Assembly: GCA_035295745.1 (NCBI GenBank)
Contig: DATGIL010000098.1
Location: 62,001 to 126,000, forward strand
Length of the DNA stretch: 64,000 bases
Direction: 5' to 3'
From: JAIQFL01 sp035295745
GTDB lineage: Bacteria; Acidobacteriota; Terriglobia; Bryobacterales; Bryobacteraceae
The position numbers and the translations under genes are program-made. Below are positions 8,162 through 17,145 of this stretch, one piece after another. The stretch's first letter is position 1. Each line of letters opens with the position of its first letter. Below the pieces are notes generated by a model. That model made no database searches and had not been told where the DNA came from. It saw only the letters and a program-made list of their open reading frames with translations.

Positions 8162-9424
8162 TCAATATGCTGACTCCGCCAGTTTTCGTTTCAGGAATCG
8201 GCGTTCGGGCTCAGAACAGGGAAGGGCCAATGCTGCCCGAAAACAGGCCGCTGCCTCGCCCTTCCGGCCCACCTCTTCGAGGAGGTGCCCGCGAACCGCC
8301 ATCAGCAGATGATAATCACCCAGTTTTGGATCCCGGTCTAGCCGATCTATGACGACTAGGGCCTGCTCCGCTCCTTGCACCTTCGACAACGCCACGGCGC
8401 GATTCAAAGCCACGACCGGAGAGGAGTTGAGCGCGAGGAGTTGATCGTACAGGCTCAGGATCACCGGCCAATCCACCGAGTGCGGATCGGGCGCGCGCGC
8501 ATGGGTGGCCGCGATCGCCGCCTGCAAGTGGTACTCGGAGACGTCGTCGCCCACCATCGACCGGTCGAAATACTGGTATCCGAGGGCGATCAGGTTCCAA
8601 TCCCAACGCGTCCGGTCCTGAAACTCCAGTTGGACCAGATTGCCCGAGTCGTCGACGCGCGCGGGCAGGCGCGCGGCCTGCAGCGCCATCAGCGAGACCA
8701 GTGCATCCACCCGCGGCGTTGAAATCGATGACGAGGCCACGAGCCGCCCCAGCCGGAGCGCCTCCAGGCACAGATCCTGACGGATGAGCATCTCGCCCTC
8801 ATGCGCGGCGTATCCTTCGTTGAACATGAAATACAACACGTCGAGTACCGAGACTAGACGATCCTGCAATTCAGCGCCGCGCGGCATCTCGAAGGTCAGG
8901 CTGCTTTCACGAAGCTGCCGCTTGGCACGTACCAGGCGCTGGGCGATCGCCGCCTCGTCCGCCAGGAACGCGCGGGCGATCTCGCGGACACTGAAGCCAC
9001 CCACAGTCTTGAGACTCAAAGAGACGCTGGCATCGCGTGACAGCGCCGGATGGCAGCACAGGATGATCATCCGCAATTCGTCATCGCGCAATTGCTCTTC
9101 GCTATCGGGATCTCCCGGCAAAACTATGGCCGAGCGCGAAAGCTCGGCCACGAGGGAGTCAGTCTTTTCGCCCAGCAGGCGATTCCGCCGCAGCGCATCG
9201 ATTGCCACATTGTGCGCGGTGCGGAACAGCCACGCTGCGGCATTTTCCGGAACACCGGTATTTGGCCACGTTTGCAAGGCCCGCAGCATAGACTCCTGAA
9301 CGGCGTCCTCCGCCAGGCTTAGATGTGCGGGGCCCAGCAGGCGCGTAAAATGGGCGAGCATGCGGCCGGCCTGCCGCCGGAACAGGTGCTCCAGCAGCGG
9401 CCCGGCCGCGGGCGAACCGGTCAC
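8162..9424 (-). CDS. ECF42-type RNA polymerase sigma factor (with C-terminal TPR-like extension)
   Basis: About 420 residues, twice the length of a normal ECF sigma. The sigma-2 region (DAVQESMLRALQTWP, AWLFRTAHNVAIDALRRN) and sigma-4 region (GGFSVREIARAFLADEAAIA) are followed by a long helical C-terminal half typical of the ECF42/SigJ-like group. That group is genetically tied to DGPF (YCII-like) proteins, and the preceding gene here is one. The GTG at 9424 overlaps the upstream TGA as GTGA; an in-frame TTG at 9433 is an alternative start. There is no separate anti-sigma gene; in ECF42 the C-terminal domain is thought to do the control. Confidence 0.93.
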   Translation of the reverse strand: MTGSPAAGPLLEHLFRRQAGRMLAHFTRLLGPAHLSLAEDAVQESMLRALQTWPNTGVPENAAAWLFRTAHNVAIDALRRNRLLGEKTDSLVAELSRSAIVLPGDPDSEEQLRDDELRMIILCCHPALSRDASVSLSLKTVGGFSVREIARAFLADEAAIAQRLVRAKRQLRESSLTFEMPRGAELQDRLVSVLDVLYFMFNEGYAAHEGEMLIRQDLCLEALRLGRLVASSSISTPRVDALVSLMALQAARLPARVDDSGNLVQLEFQDRTRWDWNLIALGYQYFDRSMVGDDVSEYHLQAAIAATHARAPDPHSVDWPVILSLYDQLLALNSSPVVALNRAVALSKVQGAEQALVVIDRLDRDPKLGDYHLLMAVRGHLLEEVGRKGEAAACFRAALALPCSEPERRFLKRKLAESAY

Positions 9425-9759
9425 GATCCCCAAATCTGGCGGATCTCCAGCGAGCCGCCGTATTCCAGGGTCGGATGGTCCTGGCAGCGTTCGACGGCCT
9501 CTTCGTAGTTGGCGGCCTCGATGATGAAGAATCCGCCGACCACCTCTTTGCTCTCGCTGTAAGGACCGTCGGTGGTGCGGGTCTGGCCGTTCGACCCGCG
9601 CATGACGCGCCCGGCATCATCGGCAAGCCTCTTGCCGCCCACAGTGAAAGGCTTCTTACTCCACGCCATGAATTTCTCCACGGCCTTCTGCATCTCGTCG
9701 GGGCTCATCGCAGCCCATGACTTGGGATCGCTATGTAATAGCAGTACGTATTGAGACAT
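9421..9759 (-). CDS. YCII-related DGPF-domain protein
   Basis: 112 residues with the family motif seen as TTDGPYSESKEVVGGFFIIE, where the usual DGPF is DGPY. These small dimeric alpha-beta barrel proteins accompany ECF42 sigma factors and are usually in their regulon; their chemistry is unknown. The gene overlaps the sigma gene by 4 bp, so the two are translationally coupled. Confidence 0.92.
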   Translation of the reverse strand: MSQYVLLLHSDPKSWAAMSPDEMQKAVEKFMAWSKKPFTVGGKRLADDAGRVMRGSNGQTRTTDGPYSESKEVVGGFFIIEAANYEEAVERCQDHPTLEYGGSLEIRQIWGS

Positions 9760-9771
9760 CGTCGTTTCTCC

Positions 9772-10284
9772 TTATTTTATGCGAGTGTAGTGTGCGGTTT
9801 CGGTGAACTTGGGTGCGCTTTTTTCGTAAAACTGCCACTCGGAAACCATATGATCGTGATCGACCAAACGGATTTTGGCGCTGTGCATGTGCCCGTCGGC
9901 AGCGCTCCCGAGGTTAGTCGCATCCAGGAACTGGAACTGCAATTCCCCCGTCTGCGGGTCGAAAGATGCGGCCTGCATCCGCGGCTGGTTGCCCATGGTG
10001 CAATAGTGTGTGAGCATCAGGTGGTTGCCGTTGATGTGGTAGACGGTCAACATCGGCGGTTCCTTTTCGGACGTAAATCGTTCGATGAGGGCAGTCCCGC
10101 CGGCGATCAGATCGTAGCTCAGATGGACCTTGCCCATGTCGGTGTCCGCTTCCCATTCGCCCACAAGGGTTTTGAGGCGCGAGAATGCGGCGGCGGAATT
10201 GGCGGTCGGGACAGTGGTGGAATCGGCCGCATACGCGGCCTGCCCGGCCAGGAACAGAGCTGCTAGAAGAAAGTGTGTGTTCAC
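9772..10284 (-). CDS. Secreted protein of unknown function (DUF1579-like)
   Basis: 170 residues with a signal peptide (MNTHFLLAALFLAGQAAYAA). The mature part is a lipocalin-like beta barrel by pattern: LKTLVGEWEAD at the start, LIAGGTALIERF, MLTVYHINGNHLMLTHYC and HMVSEWQFYE. This layout is common in small exported acidobacterial proteins of the DUF1579 kind, whose ligand is unknown. It sits 12 bp upstream of the DGPF gene and is probably the first gene of that operon. Confidence 0.75.
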   Translation of the reverse strand: MNTHFLLAALFLAGQAAYAADSTTVPTANSAAAFSRLKTLVGEWEADTDMGKVHLSYDLIAGGTALIERFTSEKEPPMLTVYHINGNHLMLTHYCTMGNQPRMQAASFDPQTGELQFQFLDATNLGSAADGHMHSAKIRLVDHDHMVSEWQFYEKSAPKFTETAHYTRIK

Positions 10285-10355
10285 AGGTTTTCCTCGGCTT
10301 GGATTGTGTTTGCGGAGGAATAACGAATGAAGGCGCCGGAAATCGACAGAGATTT

Positions 10356-11432
10356 CTAAGAATTTTGGCCGAGCGCCAGGCCCATGCGGCGGAGTCCTTC
10401 CGCGAACATTTCGGAGTTGACGCCCATGCCGATCCGGAAATGGCCTGGCATATCGAAGAATCTCCCAGGCACGGCGGAGGTCTCAAAGCCGGCACGCAGT
10501 TTTGCCAGGAATCCGTCGGCGTCGCCGTCCGCCAGTCTCAGAAACGCCGTGGTTCCCCATTCAGTGGGGACCGCCGAGACGCTTTGGTTCCGGTCTAGAA
10601 AGGCGGCCAGGGTCGCGCGGTCGGCCTCCACCACGCGTCGGGCGCGTTCCTGGATGACGTCCAGATTTTCGAACGCAGCTACGCTCAGGATCTCCGTGGG
10701 GTGCGCTGGGGTGGCCGCATAGATATCATTCAGCAGACGGATTCTGCGAGCGAGATCGGGCTGCGCCAGGATCCATCCGCATCGAAGACCGCTCAGCCCA
10801 TAGATCTTGGTCAAGCTGCTGGTCACTACGAACTCCGGTCCCAGGTGGAACGAGCTTCGCGGCGTGCCCTCATAAACCGCATCCAGGTAGACTTCGTCCA
10901 CCAGGACGTGAGCCCCCACCTCGCGTGCGAGTGCGCCGACTTCTCGGAGCACGGAATCGGGCGTGAGCACGCTGGTCGGATTGTGCAGATTTGTGATCAC
11001 GATCAGGCGGGTACGAGGAGTGATTGCGCGGCGGATCTCCTCGGGATCGACGGCATAGGCATTTTCTTCGCGGCGATAGAAGCGCTTGACGTCGGCCTCC
11101 AGATAAAGCGCCGCGTCGAGCAGCGGGCCGTAGGCGGGATGCTCGATCAGGACTTCGTCGCCCGGTTCCAGTAAAGCGGCCATGGCGAGGTGGTTCGCCA
11201 TCGACGTGCCGGCGGCTTCAACGACGCACTCGGGCGTCGCTCCGTACTTCGCCGCGACGGCTCCAAGCAATCTGCCGTATCCATAGCTGTTGTCGCCATG
11301 GATCTCGAGCCTGGCGAAATCGAAAGGCATTTCGCGCAATGGGAAAGGGCCCACACCGCTGGTGGCAAGGTTGAAGCGGGCCCGGCTGCTGGTCTTGGCC
11401 CAATGCATGTACTCCGAGTGCTTGTGTCTCAT
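10356..11432 (-). CDS. PLP-dependent class I/II aminotransferase
   Basis: 358 residues from the ATG at 11432 (an in-frame TTG at 11459 is less likely). It is a fold-type I aspartate-aminotransferase-like enzyme: NSYGYGRLLGAVA, the cofactor-contact loop VITNLHNPTSVL, VLVDEVYLDAVYEG, and the Schiff-base Lys in SSLTKIYGLSGLRCGW. The C-terminus carries the substrate-carboxylate Arg (FRIGMGV). Substrate cannot be told; neighbours give no pathway. It is separated from the DGPF operon by 71 bp. Confidence 0.9.
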   Translation of the reverse strand: MRHKHSEYMHWAKTSSRARFNLATSGVGPFPLREMPFDFARLEIHGDNSYGYGRLLGAVAAKYGATPECVVEAAGTSMANHLAMAALLEPGDEVLIEHPAYGPLLDAALYLEADVKRFYRREENAYAVDPEEIRRAITPRTRLIVITNLHNPTSVLTPDSVLREVGALAREVGAHVLVDEVYLDAVYEGTPRSSFHLGPEFVVTSSLTKIYGLSGLRCGWILAQPDLARRIRLLNDIYAATPAHPTEILSVAAFENLDVIQERARRVVEADRATLAAFLDRNQSVSAVPTEWGTTAFLRLADGDADGFLAKLRAGFETSAVPGRFFDMPGHFRIGMGVNSEMFAEGLRRMGLALGQNS

Positions 11433-11499
11433 TCGATTGAATGGATGGCTTCCATACAAATATAAATGAGTGCGCTACCGTTGCGTCTGCTGTAGATGA

Positions 11500-14112
11500 C
11501 TACTCATGTCTCAGCGCGTGAATCGGGTCCACTCTGGAGGCTCGCGTAGCCGGAAGATACGCCGCTCCGAGAGCCATCACCAGTAGGATCGCGGCCGATA
11601 TCGCCAGCGTTGCGGGGTCCTGCGGATCGAGGCCGAAGAGTTGCGCCCGTACCAGCCGAGCCGCGAACGCCGCGCCACCAAGCCCTGCCACTACTCCCAC
11701 CAGCACCGTGGCCGCGTTCTCGCGCAGCACCATCCAGCGCACCTGGCGTGGTTGGGCGCCGAGGGCCATCCGCAATCCGAGCTCACCGGTCCGCTGCGCC
11801 ACCGAGTAGGTCATCAGTCCATACAGCCCCACGCACGCCAGCAGAACCGCGAACGCTCCGCCGTAGGTCGTGAGCATCGCCAGCACCTCTTCGCGCGCGA
11901 GGCTCTCCTGGGTCTGCCTTTCCAGCGTCTTGATGCGGAAGGGAGTGAGCGCCGGGTCGGTCGCCGCCACACTGGCACGAGCCGCGTTCACTGCGTCCGC
12001 AGTCGGACCCGCGTAACGAATCTCGAAGGTGGGCAGGCTGGGGCGCGCGTCTTGAAAGAGCGGGCGGTAGACCACATCCCGCGGCGTGTCCTTCACATTC
12101 GCGTAGCGCATGTCTTTCGCCACTCCGACGATGGTGCAAACACCATTCCCGGCCAGCGTGATCTGTTGTCCGACGGGATCCTGATTGAGAAATCGGCGAC
12201 GCGCCATCGTCTCGCTGATGATCGCAGTCTTGGGCGCGTTGACATCGTCGCGCCAATCGAAATCGCGGCCCGCCAGCAGGCGGACTCCCAGTGTCGCAAA
12301 GTATCGCGGCGCAATCTGGTTATACGCGATGCGAATCCCTTGCTGATCGGGAAACTGCTGTTGCCCGATGGCCGTTACCACGCTGACAAAGTAAGCACCA
12401 TCGTCCACCGGCCGCACTACCGACGCGCTGACTGACTGGGCTTGCGGCAGGGTCTCGAGCGCTTCCAGAATCCGCCGATACGTTTCGCCCACCGCGGCGC
12501 CCTTTCGTCCTATCAAGCCGGCGTCTACCGAGAACATCAGCACGTTGCGCCGATCGTACCCGGTGTCCTGCTTCCACAGGTTCTGCATAGTCCGGAGGAA
12601 GAGTCCGGCGAAAACCACCAGCACCAGCGAAACCGCCACCTGCGTGGCCACGAGTCCGCGGTCGAACAATCGCCGTTCGCGGCGGCCTTGCGACCTGCGC
12701 TCCGAGTACATGCGTGCGCTCGTGGACCGCAGCGCCGGGACCACGCCGAACAAGAGACAGGTCAGAGCCGACAGACCCAAAGTGAACGCAATCAGCCGCA
12801 AGTTTGGCGTCAGGTCCACCGGCATCTGGCTGAAACCCGGCCGCGCGGTCCGCAAGAGTGCGCCGCTGCCCCACCACGCCAGCGCCAGGCCGGCTGTGCC
12901 TCCGGTAGCGGCCAATAGCATCGACTCCGTGATTAACTGCCGCGCTACGCGATTCCGCGGCGCACCCAAAGCCAAGCGGGTCAGGATCTCCGATCGACGG
13001 GCCTCCGAACGCGACAGCAGCAGCGTTGCCAGGTTGAGGCTTGCCAGCAGCAGCACGGCGCCCAGCAGCATCAGAGAGAGACGCAGCCAACGCTGGTAGC
13101 CGTCGCGCAGACCGCTGATTCCGCCTCCTGCCGCGGGTTCCACCGTGAGGTTTGCTTCGCGCGCCATCCTCTGCGTTTGCGAGTTGGTCGCGGCCTCCAC
13201 GTTCACCTGCCGGTAGATGAAGTTTAACTCCTGCTGTGCCTCCGCGAAAGTTGCCGAATCCTGCAACCGCCCCACCAGCAGGAGCCACGTCGAGAACGCC
13301 TCGTTCCAGGGGCGCCGGCCATTGAGCCGTTCGAGCGCGTGCAGAGGAATCGTCAGGTCCGAGATGCGGCCCACCTCCGGTCCGAAGTATCCGCGCGGCT
13401 CCACGCCGACGACAGTGAACGACACCTCATTGATCGCGATGTCAATCCCGAGCACATCCGGCCGGCCGCCAAATCTTCGCTGCCAGTAGGCATAGCTTAA
13501 GACCGCCACTGGATTCCCGGCGTGGTCGTCCTCTTCGGTGAGAAGACGCCCGAGGGCCGGCTGCAGGCGGAGCGTGGAGTAGTAGCCGCCGCTGGCATAG
13601 AGGCCCGATGCCAGGTCTGCGACCCCGTGAGCCACCACGTTGATACGGCCCGTACCGGTGTAGGCGAAGAGACCGCTCAGCGTCGTGCTCCGCTCCCGCA
13701 GGGCCGCGAAATGCGGATAAGGCATGTTGTTGTTGGGCTGGCTCGCTCCCACCGCGAAGGACATGGTCACCAGGCGATCCGCCTGCGGCACGGGAAGAGC
13801 GCGCAGCACCAGTGCGTCATACAACGAGAAGATCGCGCCGGTGGCCCCGATTCCTAGCGCCAGAGAGGCCATGGCGAACAGCGAAAAAACGGGTGTCCGC
13901 CGCACCAGGCGCGCTCCATAGCGAGCGTCCTGCCAAAAGGTAGCCAGCGAGTTCCATCCCCACATACGGCGGGTCTCCTCTTTGATCCAGGTAGCATTGC
14001 CGAGTGCTCGCCGTGCCGCCATACGGTCGCCGCCGCACTCTTCAGCTTCGAGTTCCACATGGGCGCGAAGCTCGCGATCGAGATCGTCTTCCCGTTTTCG
14101 CCACCAGGTCAC
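11500..14112 (-). CDS. ADOP-family permease (FtsX/MacB type) with N-terminal prefix domain
   Basis: 870 residues from a GTG at 14112, which has AGGAGG six bases upstream. Order of parts: a short helical prefix (REDDLDRELRAHVELEAEE) typical of acidobacterial duplicated orphan permeases, a first transmembrane helix (FSLFAMASLALGIGATGAI), a MacB-like periplasmic domain, a three-helix FtsX block near residues 360-480, a second periplasmic domain and a final FtsX block ending ATRASRVDPIHALRHE. No ATPase gene lies beside it, as is usual for the family. Members are thought to act in mechanotransmission or efflux; the real substrate is unknown. A perfect palindrome lies just ahead of the ribosome site. 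Confidence 0.93.
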   Translation of the reverse strand: MTWWRKREDDLDRELRAHVELEAEECGGDRMAARRALGNATWIKEETRRMWGWNSLATFWQDARYGARLVRRTPVFSLFAMASLALGIGATGAIFSLYDALVLRALPVPQADRLVTMSFAVGASQPNNNMPYPHFAALRERSTTLSGLFAYTGTGRINVVAHGVADLASGLYASGGYYSTLRLQPALGRLLTEEDDHAGNPVAVLSYAYWQRRFGGRPDVLGIDIAINEVSFTVVGVEPRGYFGPEVGRISDLTIPLHALERLNGRRPWNEAFSTWLLLVGRLQDSATFAEAQQELNFIYRQVNVEAATNSQTQRMAREANLTVEPAAGGGISGLRDGYQRWLRLSLMLLGAVLLLASLNLATLLLSRSEARRSEILTRLALGAPRNRVARQLITESMLLAATGGTAGLALAWWGSGALLRTARPGFSQMPVDLTPNLRLIAFTLGLSALTCLLFGVVPALRSTSARMYSERRSQGRRERRLFDRGLVATQVAVSLVLVVFAGLFLRTMQNLWKQDTGYDRRNVLMFSVDAGLIGRKGAAVGETYRRILEALETLPQAQSVSASVVRPVDDGAYFVSVVTAIGQQQFPDQQGIRIAYNQIAPRYFATLGVRLLAGRDFDWRDDVNAPKTAIISETMARRRFLNQDPVGQQITLAGNGVCTIVGVAKDMRYANVKDTPRDVVYRPLFQDARPSLPTFEIRYAGPTADAVNAARASVAATDPALTPFRIKTLERQTQESLAREEVLAMLTTYGGAFAVLLACVGLYGLMTYSVAQRTGELGLRMALGAQPRQVRWMVLRENAATVLVGVVAGLGGAAFAARLVRAQLFGLDPQDPATLAISAAILLVMALGAAYLPATRASRVDPIHALRHE

Positions 14113-14128
14113 GATGGGCCTCCTTCGT

Positions 14129-14153
14129 ATCAGGGTAGACGCTCTACCCTGAT
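14129..14153. promoter_or_regulatory. Perfect 25-bp palindrome upstream of ADOP gene
   Basis: Arms ATCAGGGTAGA and TCTACCCTGAT around a CGC centre, 11 of 11 pairs. It ends about 16 bp before the GTG start and directly abuts the AGGAGG ribosome site. It may be an operator for a dimeric regulator or a leader hairpin in the mRNA. Many acidobacterial ADOP genes are accompanied by a PadR-type regulator gene, but none is present here. Confidence 0.65.
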
Positions 14154-14203
14154 TTCCGTTAGGGAGCAATTAGCGATGTGGACAAACTCTCTGGGGGGTG
14201 TGT

Positions 14204-16102
14204 CTAGCGGTCAACCACGACTTGTACGTGATTGCTCTCTTGCCCGCCGGCGCTGATGTACAACTCCGAGGTGCCGGAATTATTGATCGAGGGCATCTGC
14301 ACCTCAACCAGGTAGAATCCGATGTAGCCTGGGAGCAGCGTGGAGCGCGTGACTTGCAGGGGAGCGCCGTCGAGGAAGACGCTGACCGGGGCGACAACCG
14401 ACGGCACATTCTCCATGGGCGCGTACATGCCGGTGGGCCAATCGGGGCGGACCTTGCCGAGTCCGGTGGCCCAAATCTGAAGGCGCGCACTGGCATGTGC
14501 TCCATTGCGGACGTCTACGGGAAGTCCGCTATCCGCATCCCATAACATCGGTGCGCCGTCGAGCCCCACCATAATCGCTGGAGAGAGGGGTTGGACCGGT
14601 AGTTCGCGAGTGACCATGCCGGCAGCGGTCTGCAGTGAGAGACTGACGCTTGGCCCTACCGCCTCGAAGGGCACCTGAATCTGCGAATCGTTGCCTTGCA
14701 CCTGCAGGACGGGATAGTTCAGATTTCCGCCTCGTGCTGAGGTGACCTGTCCCCCCAGGACGCTGAGCAGCGAACCGGGAGCGGCCGCGCGCGAACTGAA
14801 ATCGGCCGTGTTGACGATCCGCATGTTGCGAACGGGAGTTGCCGTCGCATAGACGCCGTATCCGTCGAGAGCGGCATAGAGCTGAACTTTGGCGGGGTCC
14901 AGCCGGACGTCCATTGCCGGGGCATCGGGGAGGGAAGAAGAGAGACTCGTCCAGCTTATGGGAGAGGTAGTGGCATTTTTGAGGTCGTCGACTCGCGCCC
15001 AAAAGACACCTTTATCGGTGGCAAGGTAGATCGCACTTGCAGACCAGTCCGCCGCAACTGCATGAGCCATGGCATCTCCCGGCAGGTTGCCATCGAACGC
15101 ATCCCAGAAAAAGCCTTGTCCGGAAAATACGGTGTGAATGATATGTGGACCATTCCCACTGAGGGCTGCCAAAGCCACGTTCGGGGAGTCGGGATCCATG
15201 ATGATCCGTTCCACCCGACTGCCGCTCGATTGCCGGACCACCTGGGGTGCGGCGCCTTTGATCGTGACCCAAATCCTGCCGTCCGAAGAGCCGGCGTAGG
15301 TGGTCGATCCGTCTGCAGAAGTGGCGGCTGCCGTGATCGCCTCACCCCGCAATTCCGTATGAAGAATAATCGAGTAGCGCTCACGGATTACGGCCTCGCT
15401 GTCGCTGCCCTGAACGCGATACCAGACCGAGCCGCCCGCCGGCAATTCCAGGACGGATCCGCCATCGAGCAAAACACGAGTGCCGCCCGAGCTACCGGGG
15501 GTGGCCAGGATCCGCTTCACGGAAAGTGCCGGCAGCCGATTATTCAGGCCGCTCCATGACATGCCACCATCGACCGAACGCCATACACCAAAGTTATTAG
15601 CAACCACCAACTCGTCCGGGTTTTGCGGTGAGACGGCGACGCTGCGCTGACCCGGGCCAATCACAACCTGCGACCCATAAGCAGTAAGCGCGTCCCAGGA
15701 GCGGCCCCCATCACTGGAACGGAACAACTGCCGTCCCAGCCCATAGATGCTCGACTGATTGCCCGCCAAAGAGACAACCCGGATGCCCGGCTCGGGGGTT
15801 CGTGGAACCGCGGTTTCTATGGATGGGGTGGGATCGGGCGCCTGGGCGGCCGGCGTCCACACTTCGAAGTCACTAGTCTGAAAGACTTTATTGGAATGAG
15901 TCTGGGCGTATAAGACGCCTTCGGGCGAGAACCAGACGCGGTCGACGGGCCCGGTCGCGGGCGAGGCAAGCATCAGTTCCACGGAAGACCCACCCACGTG
16001 GCGCCAGACCGGCAGCGTCTGCGCGTGCGACGAAACCACCGCCGCCAACGCCAAGATCACCACGTAACAGATTGAAACCCGTGCTGTTGCGTTATGACAC
16101 AC
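14204..16102 (-). CDS. Secreted beta-propeller protein with Solibacter C-terminal domain (TIGR03437)
   Basis: 632 residues with a signal peptide (ICYVVILALAAVVSSHA). Residues about 30-420 contain repeats of the sortilin/BNR type, for example LFRSSDGGRSWDAL and VWRSVDGGMSWSGL, each carrying S-x-D-G-G-x-x-W. The last 210 residues, from NTADFSSRAAAPGSLLSVLG to NHVQVVVDR, match the C-terminal domain catalogued from Candidatus Solibacter. Function is unknown; an extracellular binding or surface role is inferred. The GTG at 16102 is used; no better start is seen. Confidence 0.85.
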   Translation of the reverse strand: MCHNATARVSICYVVILALAAVVSSHAQTLPVWRHVGGSSVELMLASPATGPVDRVWFSPEGVLYAQTHSNKVFQTSDFEVWTPAAQAPDPTPSIETAVPRTPEPGIRVVSLAGNQSSIYGLGRQLFRSSDGGRSWDALTAYGSQVVIGPGQRSVAVSPQNPDELVVANNFGVWRSVDGGMSWSGLNNRLPALSVKRILATPGSSGGTRVLLDGGSVLELPAGGSVWYRVQGSDSEAVIRERYSIILHTELRGEAITAAATSADGSTTYAGSSDGRIWVTIKGAAPQVVRQSSGSRVERIIMDPDSPNVALAALSGNGPHIIHTVFSGQGFFWDAFDGNLPGDAMAHAVAADWSASAIYLATDKGVFWARVDDLKNATTSPISWTSLSSSLPDAPAMDVRLDPAKVQLYAALDGYGVYATATPVRNMRIVNTADFSSRAAAPGSLLSVLGGQVTSARGGNLNYPVLQVQGNDSQIQVPFEAVGPSVSLSLQTAAGMVTRELPVQPLSPAIMVGLDGAPMLWDADSGLPVDVRNGAHASARLQIWATGLGKVRPDWPTGMYAPMENVPSVVAPVSVFLDGAPLQVTRSTLLPGYIGFYLVEVQMPSINNSGTSELYISAGGQESNHVQVVVDR

Positions 16103-16284
16103 AGACGTGTTCCATTTTAACCCATTTCTCCTTCCGCGTTAACGAACAAATTGCTGAATCTGCGTACTTTGTGAGCAAACTTTAATCTCGGCCCAACGTG
16201 TGCCTTGCATGTTTGGTGCTAGACTTGAGGAGTTCCGGCATTGGGCCCTAGGTTTCAGACGACTTGATCCTGAAAACGGTTGGT

Positions 16285-17073
16285 ATGTTCCAGCGTTTGT
16301 TGCTCTCGCCGGCTGTGTCGATGCTGCTGATCGCGGCCGCGCTCGGTGTGTGCCCCACCCGTGTGCATGCGCAGGACGCCACCGCCCAGGCGGTTGCCTT
16401 GGTCGGGCAGGTGTCGGTGACTTCGGATTCCCGCGACTTACAGGCGCTCTCGATGGGAATGGCCGTGAAGCCGCTGCAAGTGATCGTTACCGGCCCCGAT
16501 GGCTACGCCCAGTTTCAGGTTTCCGACGGCAGCACCTTCGAAGTCTTTTCCAATGCGCGGGTGATCTTCCGGCCCAGCATGGGCAATTGGAAGGATCTGC
16601 TCAACATTGTCATTGGACGCGTCAAGGTATTCGTAACACACCCCAACGGAAAGATTAACCACAACGAAGTCTCCAGTCCCACCGCGATCATTTCGGTTCG
16701 CGGCACGGTGTTCGACGTTTACGTGGAAGACGATGACGGAACCACTCTGGTGTCTGTTGACGAAGGCCTTGTAGATGTCCGCAACCAGACTGCCGCTGGG
16801 CTTCCGGTCAGGCTTAACCCCGGCGAGTCCATCCGCGTGTTCCGGAATCAGCAACTAGCCGCCCTTAAGCCAGATAAAAGCGGCTTGATCCAAGCCGCAC
16901 TTAAAGCCATGCGGGATTCTGTCCTGGTCCTGCGCGGGCCCAGAGCAGTCGGTGTGCCGGGCGTTCCCGGTTCTCCAGGCGCTCAGGGCGACAAGGGCAA
17001 AACGGGTTCGACTACTCCTGGCGCTCCAGGATCTGGACCTGGCGCACCTTCCAAGCCGCCCGGCGGCAATTAG
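16285..17073 (+). CDS. Secreted FecR-domain protein with collagen-like tail
   Basis: 262 residues from the ATG at 16285; an in-frame TTG at 16264 would add seven residues. Signal peptide about 1-32 (LLIAAALGVCPTRVHAQ). A FecR domain follows (AVALVGQVSVTS, SPTAIISVRGTVFDVYVEDD, GLVDVRNQTA, LNPGESIRVF). Unlike the sigma-regulating FecR it has no cytoplasmic part. The last 40 residues are Gly-x-Pro rich (GVPGVPGSPGAQGDKGK) like bacterial collagen-like stalks. It is transcribed divergently from the TIGR03437 gene. A surface or envelope role is inferred. Confidence 0.85.
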   Translation: MFQRLLLSPAVSMLLIAAALGVCPTRVHAQDATAQAVALVGQVSVTSDSRDLQALSMGMAVKPLQVIVTGPDGYAQFQVSDGSTFEVFSNARVIFRPSMGNWKDLLNIVIGRVKVFVTHPNGKINHNEVSSPTAIISVRGTVFDVYVEDDDGTTLVSVDEGLVDVRNQTAAGLPVRLNPGESIRVFRNQQLAALKPDKSGLIQAALKAMRDSVLVLRGPRAVGVPGVPGSPGAQGDKGKTGSTTPGAPGSGPGAPSKPPGGN

Positions 17074-17145
17074 CTTTCTCTCGATTTCTCCCGCAGCGCA
17101 TCGTTTCGGGCGGTCCTCGTAACTCGGGGATCGCCTCGGGGCGAC

